A DNA stretch of 64,000 bases from Marinobacter persicus (GCF_900114155.1 NZ_FOSC01000001.1:310001-374000), one strand, 5' to 3'. Numbered from the stretch's first letter, positions 54,883-64,000 are shown. Notes: generated by a model not told the origin, from the sequence alone. Numbers and translations: made by a program.

Positions 54883-55935
54883 ATGAAGCGACTGTCTCAA
54901 GCTGTTTTCCTGTCGATGACAGCCCTGGTGCTCAACGTGCAGGCAGCCGCGCCTGACAATGCCAGTGCACAGGCCGGTGAAAGAGCGAGGGAAATCTGGC
55001 ATCAGCAGATCGAAGGGGGCTACCAGACCCTCAGTGAAAAAGCGGGCGAGTTTGCCGAGCACAGCCGCCACTGGTGTGCCGACCCCGCTACCGGAAGCCG
55101 CTCGGATGTAGAGCAGGCCTGGCAACAGGCATTCATGGCGTGGCAGGCCGTACGTTTTGTCGATTTCGGGCCAATCGAAACCGACAACCGGGCCTGGCAG
55201 CTCCAGTTCTGGCCGGACCCGAAAAACCTGATTGCCCGCAAGGCCCGCTACCTGCTGTCCGCCGATCAGGCGCCCACAACCGACACCATCGCCGGGGCCG
55301 GCGTGGCCGTGCAGGGTTTCCCCATGGCCGAGTACCTGCTGTTTGATGAGCCATTCAACCGTGGCGATCAGGCCCTGCCCGCCGAACGCAGCTGCCAGAT
55401 GCTAACCGCCGTGGCCAGCCACATCGCCGCAAACAGTGAACAGCAACTGTCGGACTGGCGTGCCTTCGAAAAGCACTACATCGCCAGCGAGCAGTATCAG
55501 GACGCTAGCGTTCGCGCCGGCATGAACGCCCTGGAAATTCTGGAAGAGCGTCGCCTCGCCCAACCCATGGGCCTGCGCGGCACCGGCAAACGTTCCGCCT
55601 ATGTCGCCGATGCCTGGCGCAGCGGCAAAAGCCTGGCCACGGTGGAAGCCACCGTCCGGGGCCTGAAAACCCACTATTTACCGGGCCTGGAACTGCTCCT
55701 CGAAAACAGCGGCCAGCCAGGGCTGGCTGACCGAATCCGGGGCCAGTTCAACGAGGTTCTGGAGAACTTTCCTGCCCTGGACACACCGATGGCGCCCCTG
55801 CTGGCCGATGACCGTGAGTTTTCCCGCCTGCAGGGTCTGTGGGTGGATGTGTCCCAGTTGACCACCCTGGTGAACGACCAGGCCGCCGTGGCCGTTGGCG
55901 TGGTGCGTGGCTTTAACTCCTCGGATGGCGACTGA
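54883..55935 (+). CDS. Second imelysin-family protein
   Basis: A 350-residue periplasmic protein with a signal peptide (to about residue 23, VQAAA). The imelysin-type helical fold is recognised from WQQAFMAWQAVRFVDFGPIE, the FPMAEYLLFDEPF region and the C-terminal helices. The HxxE motif of the first imelysin is replaced here (AEYL), so its metal-related function may differ. It starts 9 nt after the dihaem gene with AAGGAC upstream, clearly one operon. Confidence 0.9.
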   Translation: MKRLSQAVFLSMTALVLNVQAAAPDNASAQAGERAREIWHQQIEGGYQTLSEKAGEFAEHSRHWCADPATGSRSDVEQAWQQAFMAWQAVRFVDFGPIETDNRAWQLQFWPDPKNLIARKARYLLSADQAPTTDTIAGAGVAVQGFPMAEYLLFDEPFNRGDQALPAERSCQMLTAVASHIAANSEQQLSDWRAFEKHYIASEQYQDASVRAGMNALEILEERRLAQPMGLRGTGKRSAYVADAWRSGKSLATVEATVRGLKTHYLPGLELLLENSGQPGLADRIRGQFNEVLENFPALDTPMAPLLADDREFSRLQGLWVDVSQLTTLVNDQAAVAVGVVRGFNSSDGD

Positions 55936-55945
55936 GGCCACACCC

Positions 55946-57043
55946 ATGATCCCGTTGAGCAGACGACAGCTTCTGAAAGCCGGATTGGCCGGCGGCCTGG
56001 CTGCCACACTGACCGGCTGCAGCCTCCTGCCCCGCAAGACCGGCACCCTGCCGGACCAGTACACCGGTGCCATTGGCCTGCCCGATGGTGGTTTTGGGGT
56101 GGGCGCTATAGACCGCCACGGCCATCTGCTTTGGCAGTCGCCAATGGCCAGCCGGGGCCACAGTGGCTGCAACCGCCCAGGCAACCAGGAAGTGGTTTTC
56201 TTTGAACGACGGCCGGGCCGGTCCTTCTACGTGATCAATGCCGGCACCGGGGCCCGCAAGCACCACATCCGCGCGGAGGCCGGCGAGCACTTTGTCGGCC
56301 ACGGCGTGTTTTCCCCGGACGGCCGCTGGCTCTATGCCACCGGCAGCCGCTACGAGGAGGGTGAAGGCATCGTCACGGTGTACGATGCCGAAAACGGCTA
56401 TCGCCGGACCAACACCTTCGACCTCAACGGCATTGGCCCGCACCAGCTCACGCTGCACGCGGACGGAGACACGCTGGTGATCGGTCTGGGCGGCATTCTC
56501 ACTCACCCGGACTACGACCGCATCAAGCTCAACCTGCCCTCCATGGAGCCGGCGCTCATCCTGATGAACCGGAAAAACGGAGAGATCGTCGGACGCTTCC
56601 GCCCCGCCCACCATCACCAAAGCGCCCGCCATGTGGATGTCAGCGCCGGCGGCAAGATCTATGTTGCCTATCAGTACCAGGGGCCGCTGCACGAAATGCC
56701 ACCGCTGCTGGCGCGGGTGGAAAATGGCCAGCTGCGCGAATACCGCTTTGATGACGATACCCAGGCCGGCCTGGCCAACTACATCGCCAGTGTCATCGCC
56801 CATCCCGAAAACGACCTGGTGGCCGCCGCCTCCCCCGTGGGCGGCACCGCCATTGTCTTTGAAGGCGCAAGCGGCAAACTGGTGTCGAAGGCCGGCATCC
56901 CTGACTGCGCCGGCATTCAGGCACTGGCCGGCGGCGACTTTCTGATCTCCTCGGGACGCGGGAAGCTCGTGCGGTTGGGGCGGGACAATCGTCCCCTGGA
57001 ACTGGCCTCGTTGCCCGTTTACTGGGACCATCATCTGGTCTGA
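55946..57043 (+). CDS. DUF1513 Tat-exported lipoprotein
   Basis: A 365-residue protein. SRRQLLKAG is a twin-arginine signal and LTGC places a lipobox Cys at residue 25. The remainder forms a beta-propeller-like DUF1513 domain with repeated strand blocks (HGVFSPDGRWLYATGSRYEEG, GIGPHQLTLHADGDTLVIG, RHVDVSAGGKIYVAYQYQG). It is the usual last member of the imelysin iron locus. ATG 55946 follows the previous stop by 10 nt with GAGG upstream; earlier in-frame ATGs lie inside the preceding gene. Confidence 0.9.
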   Translation: MIPLSRRQLLKAGLAGGLAATLTGCSLLPRKTGTLPDQYTGAIGLPDGGFGVGAIDRHGHLLWQSPMASRGHSGCNRPGNQEVVFFERRPGRSFYVINAGTGARKHHIRAEAGEHFVGHGVFSPDGRWLYATGSRYEEGEGIVTVYDAENGYRRTNTFDLNGIGPHQLTLHADGDTLVIGLGGILTHPDYDRIKLNLPSMEPALILMNRKNGEIVGRFRPAHHHQSARHVDVSAGGKIYVAYQYQGPLHEMPPLLARVENGQLREYRFDDDTQAGLANYIASVIAHPENDLVAAASPVGGTAIVFEGASGKLVSKAGIPDCAGIQALAGGDFLISSGRGKLVRLGRDNRPLELASLPVYWDHHLV

Positions 57044-57080
57044 CAGGAACAAAAGACCGTAACCCGTTGTTAATGGCTAT

Positions 57081-57116
57081 AACCCGGGGCAGCCCGCCTT
57101 AAGAAAGCCCCGGGTT
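57081..57116. terminator. Stem-loop at the end of the imelysin operon
   Basis: AACCCGGGGC (57081-57090) pairs perfectly with GCCCCGGGTT (57107-57116) around 16 nt. No T-run follows, so termination strength is uncertain. Confidence 0.55.
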
Positions 57117-57157
57117 GCTGCTATGCTTGAGCGACTTTTTAACAGGAGGACAACGGT

Positions 57158-58486
57158 TTGCCAGCAACGGACCAGACAGACGCTCGCCGCAACCCCGCCG
57201 AACAACTGTACAACCTCATTGCCAACGAGGAAGACGCCCGGGTGTGCAAGGACATCCCGGAGGAGGCCTGCCGGGAAGTACCCAAAAACTTTTTCCTGAT
57301 TCTGGCGGCGAACGTGCTTACCAAGCTCGGTGACCTGTTGATCAGCCCCAAGACGGTTTTGGCCTGGCTGATGAGCGCCGTGGGCGCGCCGGCACTGGTG
57401 GCCTGGCTGGTACCCATCCGCGAATCCGGCTCACTGGTCCCGCAAATGGTGATTGCCGCCTGGGTACGCCGCAAGCCGGTACGCAAGGGGTTCTGGGTTT
57501 TGGGCAGTTTCGGCCAGGCCGTCAGCGTGGCGGGCATGGCGGGCAGCATCTGGTTTCTGGACGGCTACGCCGCCGGTAGCGGCGTCATTGCTGCGTTAAT
57601 CGTGTTCTCCCTGGCCCGGGGGTTCTGCTCGGTGGCGATGAAAGATGTGCAGGGCAAATGCATCCCCAAGACCCGCCGCGGCCGGCTGTCCGGTCTGGCC
57701 ACCACCATCGGTGGCACCGCCACGGTGATCCTGACCGGCCTGCTGTTCTGGGATCGCGGCGACCCGACCCTGACCTTCTACACGGTACTGTTGTTGCTGG
57801 CGGCCGTGCTCTGGGTGGTGGCCGGCGTGCTGTTTGCCAATGTGGAGGAATACGAGGGCGAAACCGGCGGTGGCGGCAACGCCCTGACCGAAGCGTTGAA
57901 AAGCCTGACACTGCTGCGCGACGACGCGCCTTTCCGCCATTTCGTGATTACCCGGGCACTGCTGCTTTGCTCCGCTCTGGCCTCGCCCTATTTCGTGGTA
58001 TTGGCCCAGCAGGAGTCGGACATTGGCTGGATGCTGGGCGTGTTTCTGCTGGCCAGCAGCCTGGCCAGTTCGCTCAGTGCCAGTTTCTGGGGCTGGGCCG
58101 CCGACACCTCCAGCCGCCGGGTGATGATTCGCGGAGCGGCCATGGCCAGTGGTATCTGCCTGCTGGTAGGCGTGCTGGCGTTAATCTTCGGCCCCGGGTT
58201 CGGTGGCGCCTGGTTTTATCCGCTCGCCTTTTTTGTGCTGAGCATCGCCCACGCCGGGGTGCGGCTGGGGCGCAAAACCTACCTGGTGGACATGGCCAGC
58301 GGTAACAAACGCACCGACTACACCGCCGTGAGCAATACCGTGATTGGTATTCTGCTGCTGGTGACCGGTGCATTCACTGCGGCCATTTCCATGGTTTCCG
58401 ATATTGCCGTGATTCTGGTGCTTGGGCTAATGGGCCTGGCGGGCATGCTGAGCGCGGTACGGCTAAAGGAAGTAACCGAGGACTGA
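57158..58486 (+). CDS. MFS transporter
   Basis: A 442-residue major facilitator protein with about 12 membrane segments. The N-terminal cytoplasmic tail is long and polar (about 45 residues). VPIRESGSLVPQMVIAAWVR and GSFGQAVSVAGMAGS mark the first bundle, and KDVQGKCIPKTRRGRLSGLA the central region. The substrate is unknown. The start is TTG 57158 (then PATDQTDARRNPAE), supported by AGGAGGA 8 nt upstream and the absence of any ATG or GTG nearby. It is preceded by the stem-loop closing the imelysin operon. Confidence 0.85.
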   Translation: MPATDQTDARRNPAEQLYNLIANEEDARVCKDIPEEACREVPKNFFLILAANVLTKLGDLLISPKTVLAWLMSAVGAPALVAWLVPIRESGSLVPQMVIAAWVRRKPVRKGFWVLGSFGQAVSVAGMAGSIWFLDGYAAGSGVIAALIVFSLARGFCSVAMKDVQGKCIPKTRRGRLSGLATTIGGTATVILTGLLFWDRGDPTLTFYTVLLLLAAVLWVVAGVLFANVEEYEGETGGGGNALTEALKSLTLLRDDAPFRHFVITRALLLCSALASPYFVVLAQQESDIGWMLGVFLLASSLASSLSASFWGWAADTSSRRVMIRGAAMASGICLLVGVLALIFGPGFGGAWFYPLAFFVLSIAHAGVRLGRKTYLVDMASGNKRTDYTAVSNTVIGILLLVTGAFTAAISMVSDIAVILVLGLMGLAGMLSAVRLKEVTED

Positions 58487-58547
58487 ACAAGCGCCGGGCT
58501 GCGCCGAAGTCTCAAGGACCATTCAGCGCAGGAAACCAGCCTGCCTG

Positions 58548-60188
58548 TCAGTGGCCGGCCGGTGTGTAGCCAACCCGGAAACCACCCCAGTGCTTGCCGT
58601 TGACAAAGATGGGCACGGACATGTCGTGCATGATCTCACCGGTGTCGCGGCGATAGGTCTGTAGCAGCATGTCTTCGGTGTGGGTGCCACAACGGATACC
58701 CGTGCGGTCATTGAACAGGCGCTTGCTGCGGCTTTTCACCAGATCCACTTCACGGTTACCGGTGGGCGGGTTGGCAAATTCCCGGTTATGGGTGGGTACG
58801 TAACCGTCCGGCGCGCAGGCGATGGCAAACACGATGGCGTCGTGGGAATTCTTGATCGCTTCCTGGATCGCCGGGAAAACCTGATCGGTGTAGCGATCAA
58901 AACTGCTGGAGTACTGCTGGGGATCGGTGTTGGCAATCGGGTCCCGCTTCTTGTCGAACAGGGCGGACTCGCTCAGTTTGCCCTGCTCAATGGCCTGCTC
59001 GAACAGTTTGCCGATCTGCTCGGCGCCCGATTTGGCCTGCTCGTAGAACGGTCTGTGATAACTCTGTTTGCTGTTCAGGGCGAAAGCGGCGTTGGCCTTC
59101 TCGGCCAGCACCATGAGTTTGTTGGCCTGATCCGCCAGCGAGGCCACGCTGCTGTCACTTTCGGAAATGTGATCCTTGACCGTCTCGATGGCATTGAACA
59201 CCTGCCCCAGGCTCTGTTCGTTGGCCTGGTCGATTTCCGCGATGCGCGCCACCTGCTCCTGCACCCGATCCGACTGGTCGCGGATCTGGTCCAGCTGGCC
59301 GCCCACGCTTTCCACCGAGGCCAGGCCTTCTTCCACGCTCTTGGCCAGATTCTCAATACGCGAAACAATCAGGGTGGTGTCGTTCTGGATCTCTTCCAGG
59401 GTCTCGGCCACTTCGCCGGTGGCCTGGGCGGTACGGCCGGCCAGTTGCCGGACTTCGTCGGCCACCACGGCAAAACCACGGCCCTGTTCACCGGCCCGGG
59501 CCGCCTCGATGGCCGCGTTCAGCGCCAGCAGGTTGGTCTGTTCTGCGATACCCTGAATCGTGGTGGTCACGCCCTGAATCTTGGTGGACTTGTCGTTCAG
59601 TTCCTGAATCAGGCGCAGGTTTTCACTGGATTGTTCGTGCACCACCCGTACGCTGTCGATGGCGGAGGTCAGCGCCTGACGGCCCTGCACACTCACTTCC
59701 CGGTTTTGCATAGCCATGGTGGCGGCATTGGTGGCCTGCTCGGACGATTCGTGTACCGACTCGGTAATACGGCCGGCGTGGTCAGCCATCTGGCCGGTTT
59801 CTTCCACCTGCTGATCCAGGCGTTTTTTCACCTGATCAGCGGCGTAAGCCACCTCGGCGGCGGAAATGGCGTTCTGATCAGCACTGTCGGAGAGGGTATC
59901 AATCAGCGCACGACCGGCGCCGGCGTCAGCCAGCAGCTGTTCAAAACGGGCATACAGGGGATGGTCTTCCGGCAAGGTGCGGTCATTAAGCTGCTCCAGC
60001 GCCTTCCGTGCCGGGGCCAGCACCCTCATGACCAGATAACCGACGGTCAGCACCAGACCTGCTATCAGGCCAAGCGTTAAAGAAACTGCGTCCAGGCCAA
60101 CCAGCGGCGCGGCAAACGCACAAACCACAACCAGTATGACCGCAGCAACCAGACCGAAGACTGTTGCAGCACGATTGATTAAACCCAT
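58548..60188 (-). CDS. Methyl-accepting chemotaxis protein with C-terminal sensor domain
   Basis: A 546-residue chemoreceptor. Two membrane helices (about 8-30 and 33-57) form a hairpin with almost no periplasmic part. The signalling domain (about 110-370) has the hairpin tip [34 protein letters not shown]. The C-terminal 140 residues (about 405-540) resemble a Cache/PAS-like sensory domain: [32 protein letters not shown] and [19 protein letters not shown]. Sensing is therefore probably intracellular. ATG 60188; monocistronic. Confidence 0.9.
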   Translation of the reverse strand: MGLINRAATVFGLVAAVILVVVCAFAAPLVGLDAVSLTLGLIAGLVLTVGYLVMRVLAPARKALEQLNDRTLPEDHPLYARFEQLLADAGAGRALIDTLSDSADQNAISAAEVAYAADQVKKRLDQQVEETGQMADHAGRITESVHESSEQATNAATMAMQNREVSVQGRQALTSAIDSVRVVHEQSSENLRLIQELNDKSTKIQGVTTTIQGIAEQTNLLALNAAIEAARAGEQGRGFAVVADEVRQLAGRTAQATGEVAETLEEIQNDTTLIVSRIENLAKSVEEGLASVESVGGQLDQIRDQSDRVQEQVARIAEIDQANEQSLGQVFNAIETVKDHISESDSSVASLADQANKLMVLAEKANAAFALNSKQSYHRPFYEQAKSGAEQIGKLFEQAIEQGKLSESALFDKKRDPIANTDPQQYSSSFDRYTDQVFPAIQEAIKNSHDAIVFAIACAPDGYVPTHNREFANPPTGNREVDLVKSRSKRLFNDRTGIRCGTHTEDMLLQTYRRDTGEIMHDMSVPIFVNGKHWGGFRVGYTPAGH

Positions 60189-60355
60189 GGTGCCCTCGTC
60201 GTTATCTTTGCTTAATGCAAGTATTTATTATTTCAGGCCGGATTCGAGACTAATGAAATGACAAAAGTTAATAACTCATACTTTAGTGTAAAAAATTCAT
60301 CCACATCCGGCCGGACTATACTGGATAACGGCGCCGGTGCCATTTTCTTGAGCCA
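60189..60355. other. Chemoreceptor upstream region
   Basis: About 165 bp, A/T-rich in the part nearer the acyl-CoA-dehydrogenase-like gene's stop. It should contain the chemoreceptor promoter. I looked for a flagellar sigma-28 box and did not find a convincing one. Confidence 0.4.
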
Positions 60356-61321
60356 TTAAAACCATTCTGGCTGCATGTTAAGGCAGGTATCGTCCTGATT
60401 ACGCAACAACACCAGGTCCTGCGCCACCCGGGGCAGTTCCCGGTGGAAGAAATGCTGGGCGGCCTGCAATTTTCCCCGGTAGAAATGCCTGTCCGGATCG
60501 GAGACAGCCACCGGCAGGGCCCTGGCCGCCACATTTGCCTGCCGCAACCACATCCACGCCACCGTAATGTGGCCAAACAGGCGCAGGTAATTCTGACTGT
60601 TGGCCAATACCCGGCGGGCGTGGCCGTCCATCAACGATTGCCCGAGGCTCTGGGTAACCCGGACCGCCTGCTGCAGGGTTTCACTCAACGACAACGCCCA
60701 TTGCTGGCACAGCCCCGAGCCTGCCGCCTGCAGATCGTCCTGCATTCGCTGCATCAATAACTGAAGCCCCTGGCTTTGAGCGTGCCAGACCTGCCGACCA
60801 AGCAGATCCTGTGCGGCGGAACGGGCTCGCTGCTGGGCTTCGCGGTCACCAGGAAGGTTCTGCGCCGACCAGCCGGCAATGACCGGTGCCAGCAGCCCGA
60901 ACAGACTGTCAGCCTCGGCACGACGATCCGCATCCGGGTGTTCGCTTTGCTCGGTTAACAGGTCGGCGCCGTAAAGACACAGGGCCAGACCTCCTTCACA
61001 GGCGGCTTTTTGTGCCAGCAATGCACAGCGGACATCCGCCCGGGCAATCAATGGCTCCAGAGACTCTTCCCGCTCCGGGTTGTCCGAGGCCACCGACTGG
61101 TAATGCTCCCGCGCCCAGGCCAGCGATTCCACATAGTCGGTGTACTGACGCGCCACCAGGCTGAAGCCCCGGGCCAGCGGCTGGCTGGCCATGCGGTCGG
61201 CGGCGGCGTAGATCTCTTCCAGGGCATCCCCGGATTGCCGGGTTTGCACCAGCAAACTGTCAGCCAGCACTTCTCGAAGCTGGAATTCAAGGTCTCGGCG
61301 GTCCAGTGCAGTGGCAGTCAT
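60356..61321 (-). CDS. Acyl-CoA-dehydrogenase-like protein missing the catalytic middle
   Basis: A 321-residue protein built like an acyl-CoA dehydrogenase with the core removed. The N-terminus (LDRRDLEFQLREVLADSLLV) resembles the small domain of long-chain enzymes. The C-terminal part (about 240-321: YLRLFGHITVAWMWLRQANV, FYRGKLQAAQHFFHRELP, DDTCLNMQPEWF) is a clear acyl-CoA dehydrogenase C-terminal extension. Intact homologues have about 590-600 residues; the FAD/acyl-CoA core and the catalytic Glu region (YEGTNG) are absent. The frame is intact, so it is maintained, perhaps as a non-catalytic protein. ATG 61321 has AGGAG upstream. Confidence 0.75.
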   Translation of the reverse strand: MTATALDRRDLEFQLREVLADSLLVQTRQSGDALEEIYAAADRMASQPLARGFSLVARQYTDYVESLAWAREHYQSVASDNPEREESLEPLIARADVRCALLAQKAACEGGLALCLYGADLLTEQSEHPDADRRAEADSLFGLLAPVIAGWSAQNLPGDREAQQRARSAAQDLLGRQVWHAQSQGLQLLMQRMQDDLQAAGSGLCQQWALSLSETLQQAVRVTQSLGQSLMDGHARRVLANSQNYLRLFGHITVAWMWLRQANVAARALPVAVSDPDRHFYRGKLQAAQHFFHRELPRVAQDLVLLRNQDDTCLNMQPEWF

Positions 61322-61714
61322 TAATTCAGTCTCCTTTAATCCGGGCAGCAAGAGCGTCTCACAGCGGAGGGCTGGTGGAAAGCCGGAATTTTCGCCGAAA
61401 ACATAGAGAAAGGTCGCAACATTACTTGACCTTGGTCACGTTGTACGTATTATCGACTACCCAGTTTATTCAACGGAGCAACCATGACCGCGAGGTCCAC
61501 CGGCTGCACACATTTTCCCGAGCTACTGCTGACGGATGACATTGTCCGACAGCGGGGACGCCTGCCCTACTTCCCGGATCCACCCCTCAAGGCCTGATCC
61601 ACCACAACCCCCTTTGGCCTGATGCACTGTGCATACGGCAAGCACAGGGCTAAACTCTGTCTGCGCTTTATATGCTGACAACCCACGCAAACGAACACCG
61701 ATAACGAGGTCGCG
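61322..61714. other. Antiporter leader region
   Basis: About 390 bp between divergent genes. It holds a good sigma-70 promoter (61426-61453) reading right, and then about 255 nt of untranslated leader before the antiporter start. A 5'-proximal ATG at 61484 with CGGAG upstream opens a frame of roughly 45 codons; its latter half is Pro/Arg-rich and not gene-like, so I do not call it. Confidence 0.45.
61426..61453 (+). promoter_or_regulatory. Sigma-70 promoter of the antiporter operon
   Basis: TTGACC (61426-61431), a 16-nt spacer and TATTAT (61448-61453) form a near-consensus -35/-10 pair reading toward the antiporter gene. Confidence 0.7.
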
Positions 61715-64000
61715 ATGTCGCTACCGCTGGTTGTATTTTTGCCTTTTCTGGGGGCTATAGCCGCACCCCTGTTTGCCCAGGGTGGGCGCACGGCAATAGC
61801 CATTGCCTCTTCCGTACCTGCATTGATTGCCCTCGCGGCCCTGTTTCCACATTGGGAAACCCTGGCAGATGGCGGCACGGTATTGTTCGCCAAGGAATGG
61901 CTGCCGGCCATCGGTATTTCATTTACCTTCCGGCTCGACGGCCTCGCCCTGCTGTTTTCCCTGCTGATTCTGATCATCGGCCTGCTGATCATTCTCTACG
62001 CCCGCTACTACCTCAAAAAGGGCGAGAACATCGGCAAGTTCTACGCCCTGCTACTGTGCTTCAAGGGCTCGATGCTGGGCATTGTGCTGTCTGGCAATCT
62101 CCTGCTGATGGTGATTTTCTGGGAGTTAACCAGCATTACCTCGTTCCTGCTGATCAGTTTCTGGAATCACAAACAGGACGCCCGCCGGGGCGCACGCATG
62201 GCGCTGGCCGTGACGGGTGGTGGCGGTCTGGCCCTGCTGGCCGGCATTCTGATCATCGGCAATATTGTTGGCAGCTTTGAGCTGGACGACGTGCTGGCCG
62301 CCGGGGATGTCATCAAGGCCCACGCCATGTACCCGGTGGCGCTGACCCTGGTATTGCTGGGTGCCTTTACCAAATCGGCACAGTTCCCGTTCCACTTCTG
62401 GCTGCCCCATGCCATGCAGGCGCCAACCCCGGTCTCGGCCTACCTGCACTCGGCCACCATGGTAAAAGCGGGTGTATTCCTGATGGCACGCCTGTACCCG
62501 GCGCTGGCGGGTACCGAGTTGTGGTTCTACATGGTCAGCTTTACCGGTATGGCCACGTTGCTGATTGGCGCCTACGTAGCCATGTTCAAGCACGACCTGA
62601 AAGGCCTGCTGGCGCATTCAACCGTCAGCCATCTGGGTCTGATCACCCTGCTGTTCGGTATGGGAACCGAACTGTCTGCAGTGGCGGCGGTCTTCCACAT
62701 TATCAACCACGCCACGTTCAAGGCCTCGCTGTTCATGGCCGCCGGCATTATTGATCATGAAACCGGCACACGTGATATGCGTCGTCTCAACGGGCTGTGG
62801 CGCTACATGCCCCACACCGCCACCCTGGCCATGGTAGCGGCGGCATCCATGGCCGGTGTGCCGCTGATGAATGGTTTCCTGAGCAAGGAAATGTTCTTCG
62901 CTGAATCCCTGAAGGTAAACCTTCCGGGTGCCATGGCCTGGCTGCTGCCAGTCGGCGCAACCGCGGCCGGCATCTTTGCCGTGGCCTATTCCGCGCGCTT
63001 TATCCACGACGTATTTTTCAACGGCAAACCCACCAACCTGCCGGTTTACCCACCTCACGAGCCACCGCGTTACATGAAAATACCGGTGGAGATTCTGGTG
63101 TTCGCCTGTCTGATGGTGGGCATGTTCCCGGCCTTCTCGGTCGGGCCGCTGCTCTATTCCGCCTCTTACGCCACCCTGGGTGGCGCTGTTCCGGACTACC
63201 ACCTGGCCATCCTGCATGGCTTCAACCTGCCACTGATGATGAGCGTGGCGGCGTTTGTCGGTGGCCTGCTGATGTACAGCCAGCGGCAGAAATTTTTCGC
63301 CTTCCACGCCCGCTTCAAGGAAATTGACGAAAAAGCGGTGTTCGAGAACGTTGTCACCTGGCTGGTGAATCAGGCCCACCGCTTTACGTCGCTGGTGGAA
63401 AACGGCTCTTTGCAGCGTTATGCCATGTTGCTGGTTGTCAGTGTCATTGCCGTGGCTATCGTACCGCTGGCCCAACTCGGCCTGTTCATTGGCGAGTCCG
63501 GCCTGTCACCGGTGGACTGGCCAACCGGCATTGCCGCCGCCGTCTTGATCGTCAGCGCGATTGGCGCCGCCATGGGGCATCGAGAGCGTTTTTCCGCTCT
63601 GGTACTGCTGAGTGTGGTCGGCCTGGTGGTGGCCCTGGCATTCGCCCGCTTCTCGGCACCGGATCTGGCCATGACCCAACTGTCGGTTGAAACCGTCACC
63701 ATTGTATTGCTGATGCTGGCCTTGTTTTACATGCCATCCTGGACACCGATCGAAAGCGGCTCGAACCACCGGATTCGGGATGTCATCCTGGCGCTGATTG
63801 CCGGCGTGGGAATGACCCTGGTCACCCTGGCCATGCTCACCCAGCCGTTTACCTCCATTTCCGAGTTTTTCCTGGAAAACAGTAAAACCGGAGGTGGCGG
63901 CACCAACGTGGTGAACGTCATTCTGGTGGATTTCCGTGGCTTCGATACCCTGGGTGAGATCACCGTGCTAGCCATTGCCGCACTGGGGATTTACGCCATG
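61715..64000 (+). CDS. Mrp/Pha-type Na+(K+)/H+ antiporter subunit A (partial)
   Basis: The gene runs off the window; 762 codons are visible from ATG 61715. It is a NuoL-like multi-helix subunit of the multisubunit cation/proton antiporter. STVSHLGLITLLFGMG and HFWLPHAMQAPTPVSAYLHSATMVKAGVFLM are the proton-pumping core (shown here split between segments). The later part from about residue 600 on has MrpA C-terminal helices, and in this bacterial group subunits A and B are often fused. It should pump Na+ or K+ out, important in a marine organism; mrpC-G are expected downstream. Confidence 0.92.
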   Translation, partial: MSLPLVVFLPFLGAIAAPLFAQGGRTAIAIASSVPALIALAALFPHWETLADGGTVLFAKEWLPAIGISFTFRLDGLALLFSLLILIIGLLIILYARYYLKKGENIGKFYALLLCFKGSMLGIVLSGNLLLMVIFWELTSITSFLLISFWNHKQDARRGARMALAVTGGGGLALLAGILIIGNIVGSFELDDVLAAGDVIKAHAMYPVALTLVLLGAFTKSAQFPFHFWLPHAMQAPTPVSAYLHSATMVKAGVFLMARLYPALAGTELWFYMVSFTGMATLLIGAYVAMFKHDLKGLLAHSTVSHLGLITLLFGMGTELSAVAAVFHIINHATFKASLFMAAGIIDHETGTRDMRRLNGLWRYMPHTATLAMVAAASMAGVPLMNGFLSKEMFFAESLKVNLPGAMAWLLPVGATAAGIFAVAYSARFIHDVFFNGKPTNLPVYPPHEPPRYMKIPVEILVFACLMVGMFPAFSVGPLLYSASYATLGGAVPDYHLAILHGFNLPLMMSVAAFVGGLLMYSQRQKFFAFHARFKEIDEKAVFENVVTWLVNQAHRFTSLVENGSLQRYAMLLVVSVIAVAIVPLAQLGLFIGESGLSPVDWPTGIAAAVLIVSAIGAAMGHRERFSALVLLSVVGLVVALAFARFSAPDLAMTQLSVETVTIVLLMLALFYMPSWTPIESGSNHRIRDVILALIAGVGMTLVTLAMLTQPFTSISEFFLENSKTGGGGTNVVNVILVDFRGFDTLGEITVLAIAALGIYAM

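Noticed and set aside
61484-61620. Short ORF in the antiporter leader (ATG 61484)
   Set aside because: It has a ribosome-site-like CGGAG, but the second half becomes a Pro/Arg-rich run typical of an unselected frame. There is no support beyond the start context.
1-64000. tRNA, rRNA, insertion sequences, prophage or integrase genes
   Set aside because: None recognised on either strand; the gene content is mainly core chromosomal.

Overview
The window looks like a stretch of chromosome from a high-GC marine gammaproteobacterium. Marinobacter or a close relative is my best guess, inferred from protein flavour and gene order and not proven. The 5' part keeps the enterobacterial/pseudomonad order queG / nnr-tsaE-amiB-mutL-miaA-hfq-hflX-hflK and orn / rsgA / psd / epmA-efp-epmB. 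The psd...fimX-serB-parC...parE order is the one I know from Pseudomonas. I see no rRNA, tRNA, CRISPR array, prophage or intact insertion sequence. Both ends cut a gene: hflK on the left and a Mrp/Pha-type antiporter subunit A on the right.

Layout: 0-8.6 kb is one minus-strand operon for RNA modification, mismatch repair, cell-wall amidase, Hfq and the HflX/HflK factors. 8.7-17.4 kb holds queG, orn, rsgA, the MotAB flagellar stator, psd and the EF-P lysylation set (epmA, efp, epmB). 17.6-28.7 kb is rich in cyclic-di-GMP functions: a PilZ-like protein, a FimX-type GGDEF/EAL protein and an EAL phosphodiesterase, interspersed with serB, parC, a YceI protein and a cytochrome b561. 28.6-41 kb carries an SLC13 transporter, parE, purine salvage (NCS2 permease, apt), a FAH-family enzyme, an ABC1/UbiB kinase, a truncated sirtuin, and a divergent D-2-hydroxyglutarate dehydrogenase / serA pair. 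41-51.6 kb has envelope and transport genes plus a sigma-54 two-component system divergent from a small secreted DUF4168 protein. 51.6-57 kb is an iron-regulated imelysin locus with a Fur-like box. 57-64 kb has an MFS transporter, a chemoreceptor, a gutted acyl-CoA dehydrogenase and the antiporter subunit.

The most interesting item is a family of palindromic elements in two intergenic regions: 10372-10713 (between orn and rsgA) and 37235-37588 (between the UbiB-like gene and the sirtuin). Four complete copies have 21-29 bp perfectly complementary arms around a core of exactly 54 nt (52 nt in one copy). The arm sequence differs between copies while complementarity is kept. Each core holds two adjacent hairpins with six-base loops containing GGA. 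All eight loops match CANGGAYG, the canonical CsrA/RsmA site, with 20-21 nt between the paired GGA motifs. I propose that these are structured, possibly transcribed, Csr/Rsm-binding elements, or BIME-like repeats that carry such sites. That role is inference; the structure is read directly from the bases.

Other oddities are a sirtuin that lacks the whole catalytic-His/zinc-module segment, an acyl-CoA dehydrogenase without its catalytic middle, a sigma-54 promoter with upstream palindromes between a two-component operon and a DUF4168 gene, a MscS channel coupled to an unrecognised winged-helix-like protein, and a short terminator-bounded transcript with a 15-codon ORF upstream of the EAL gene.
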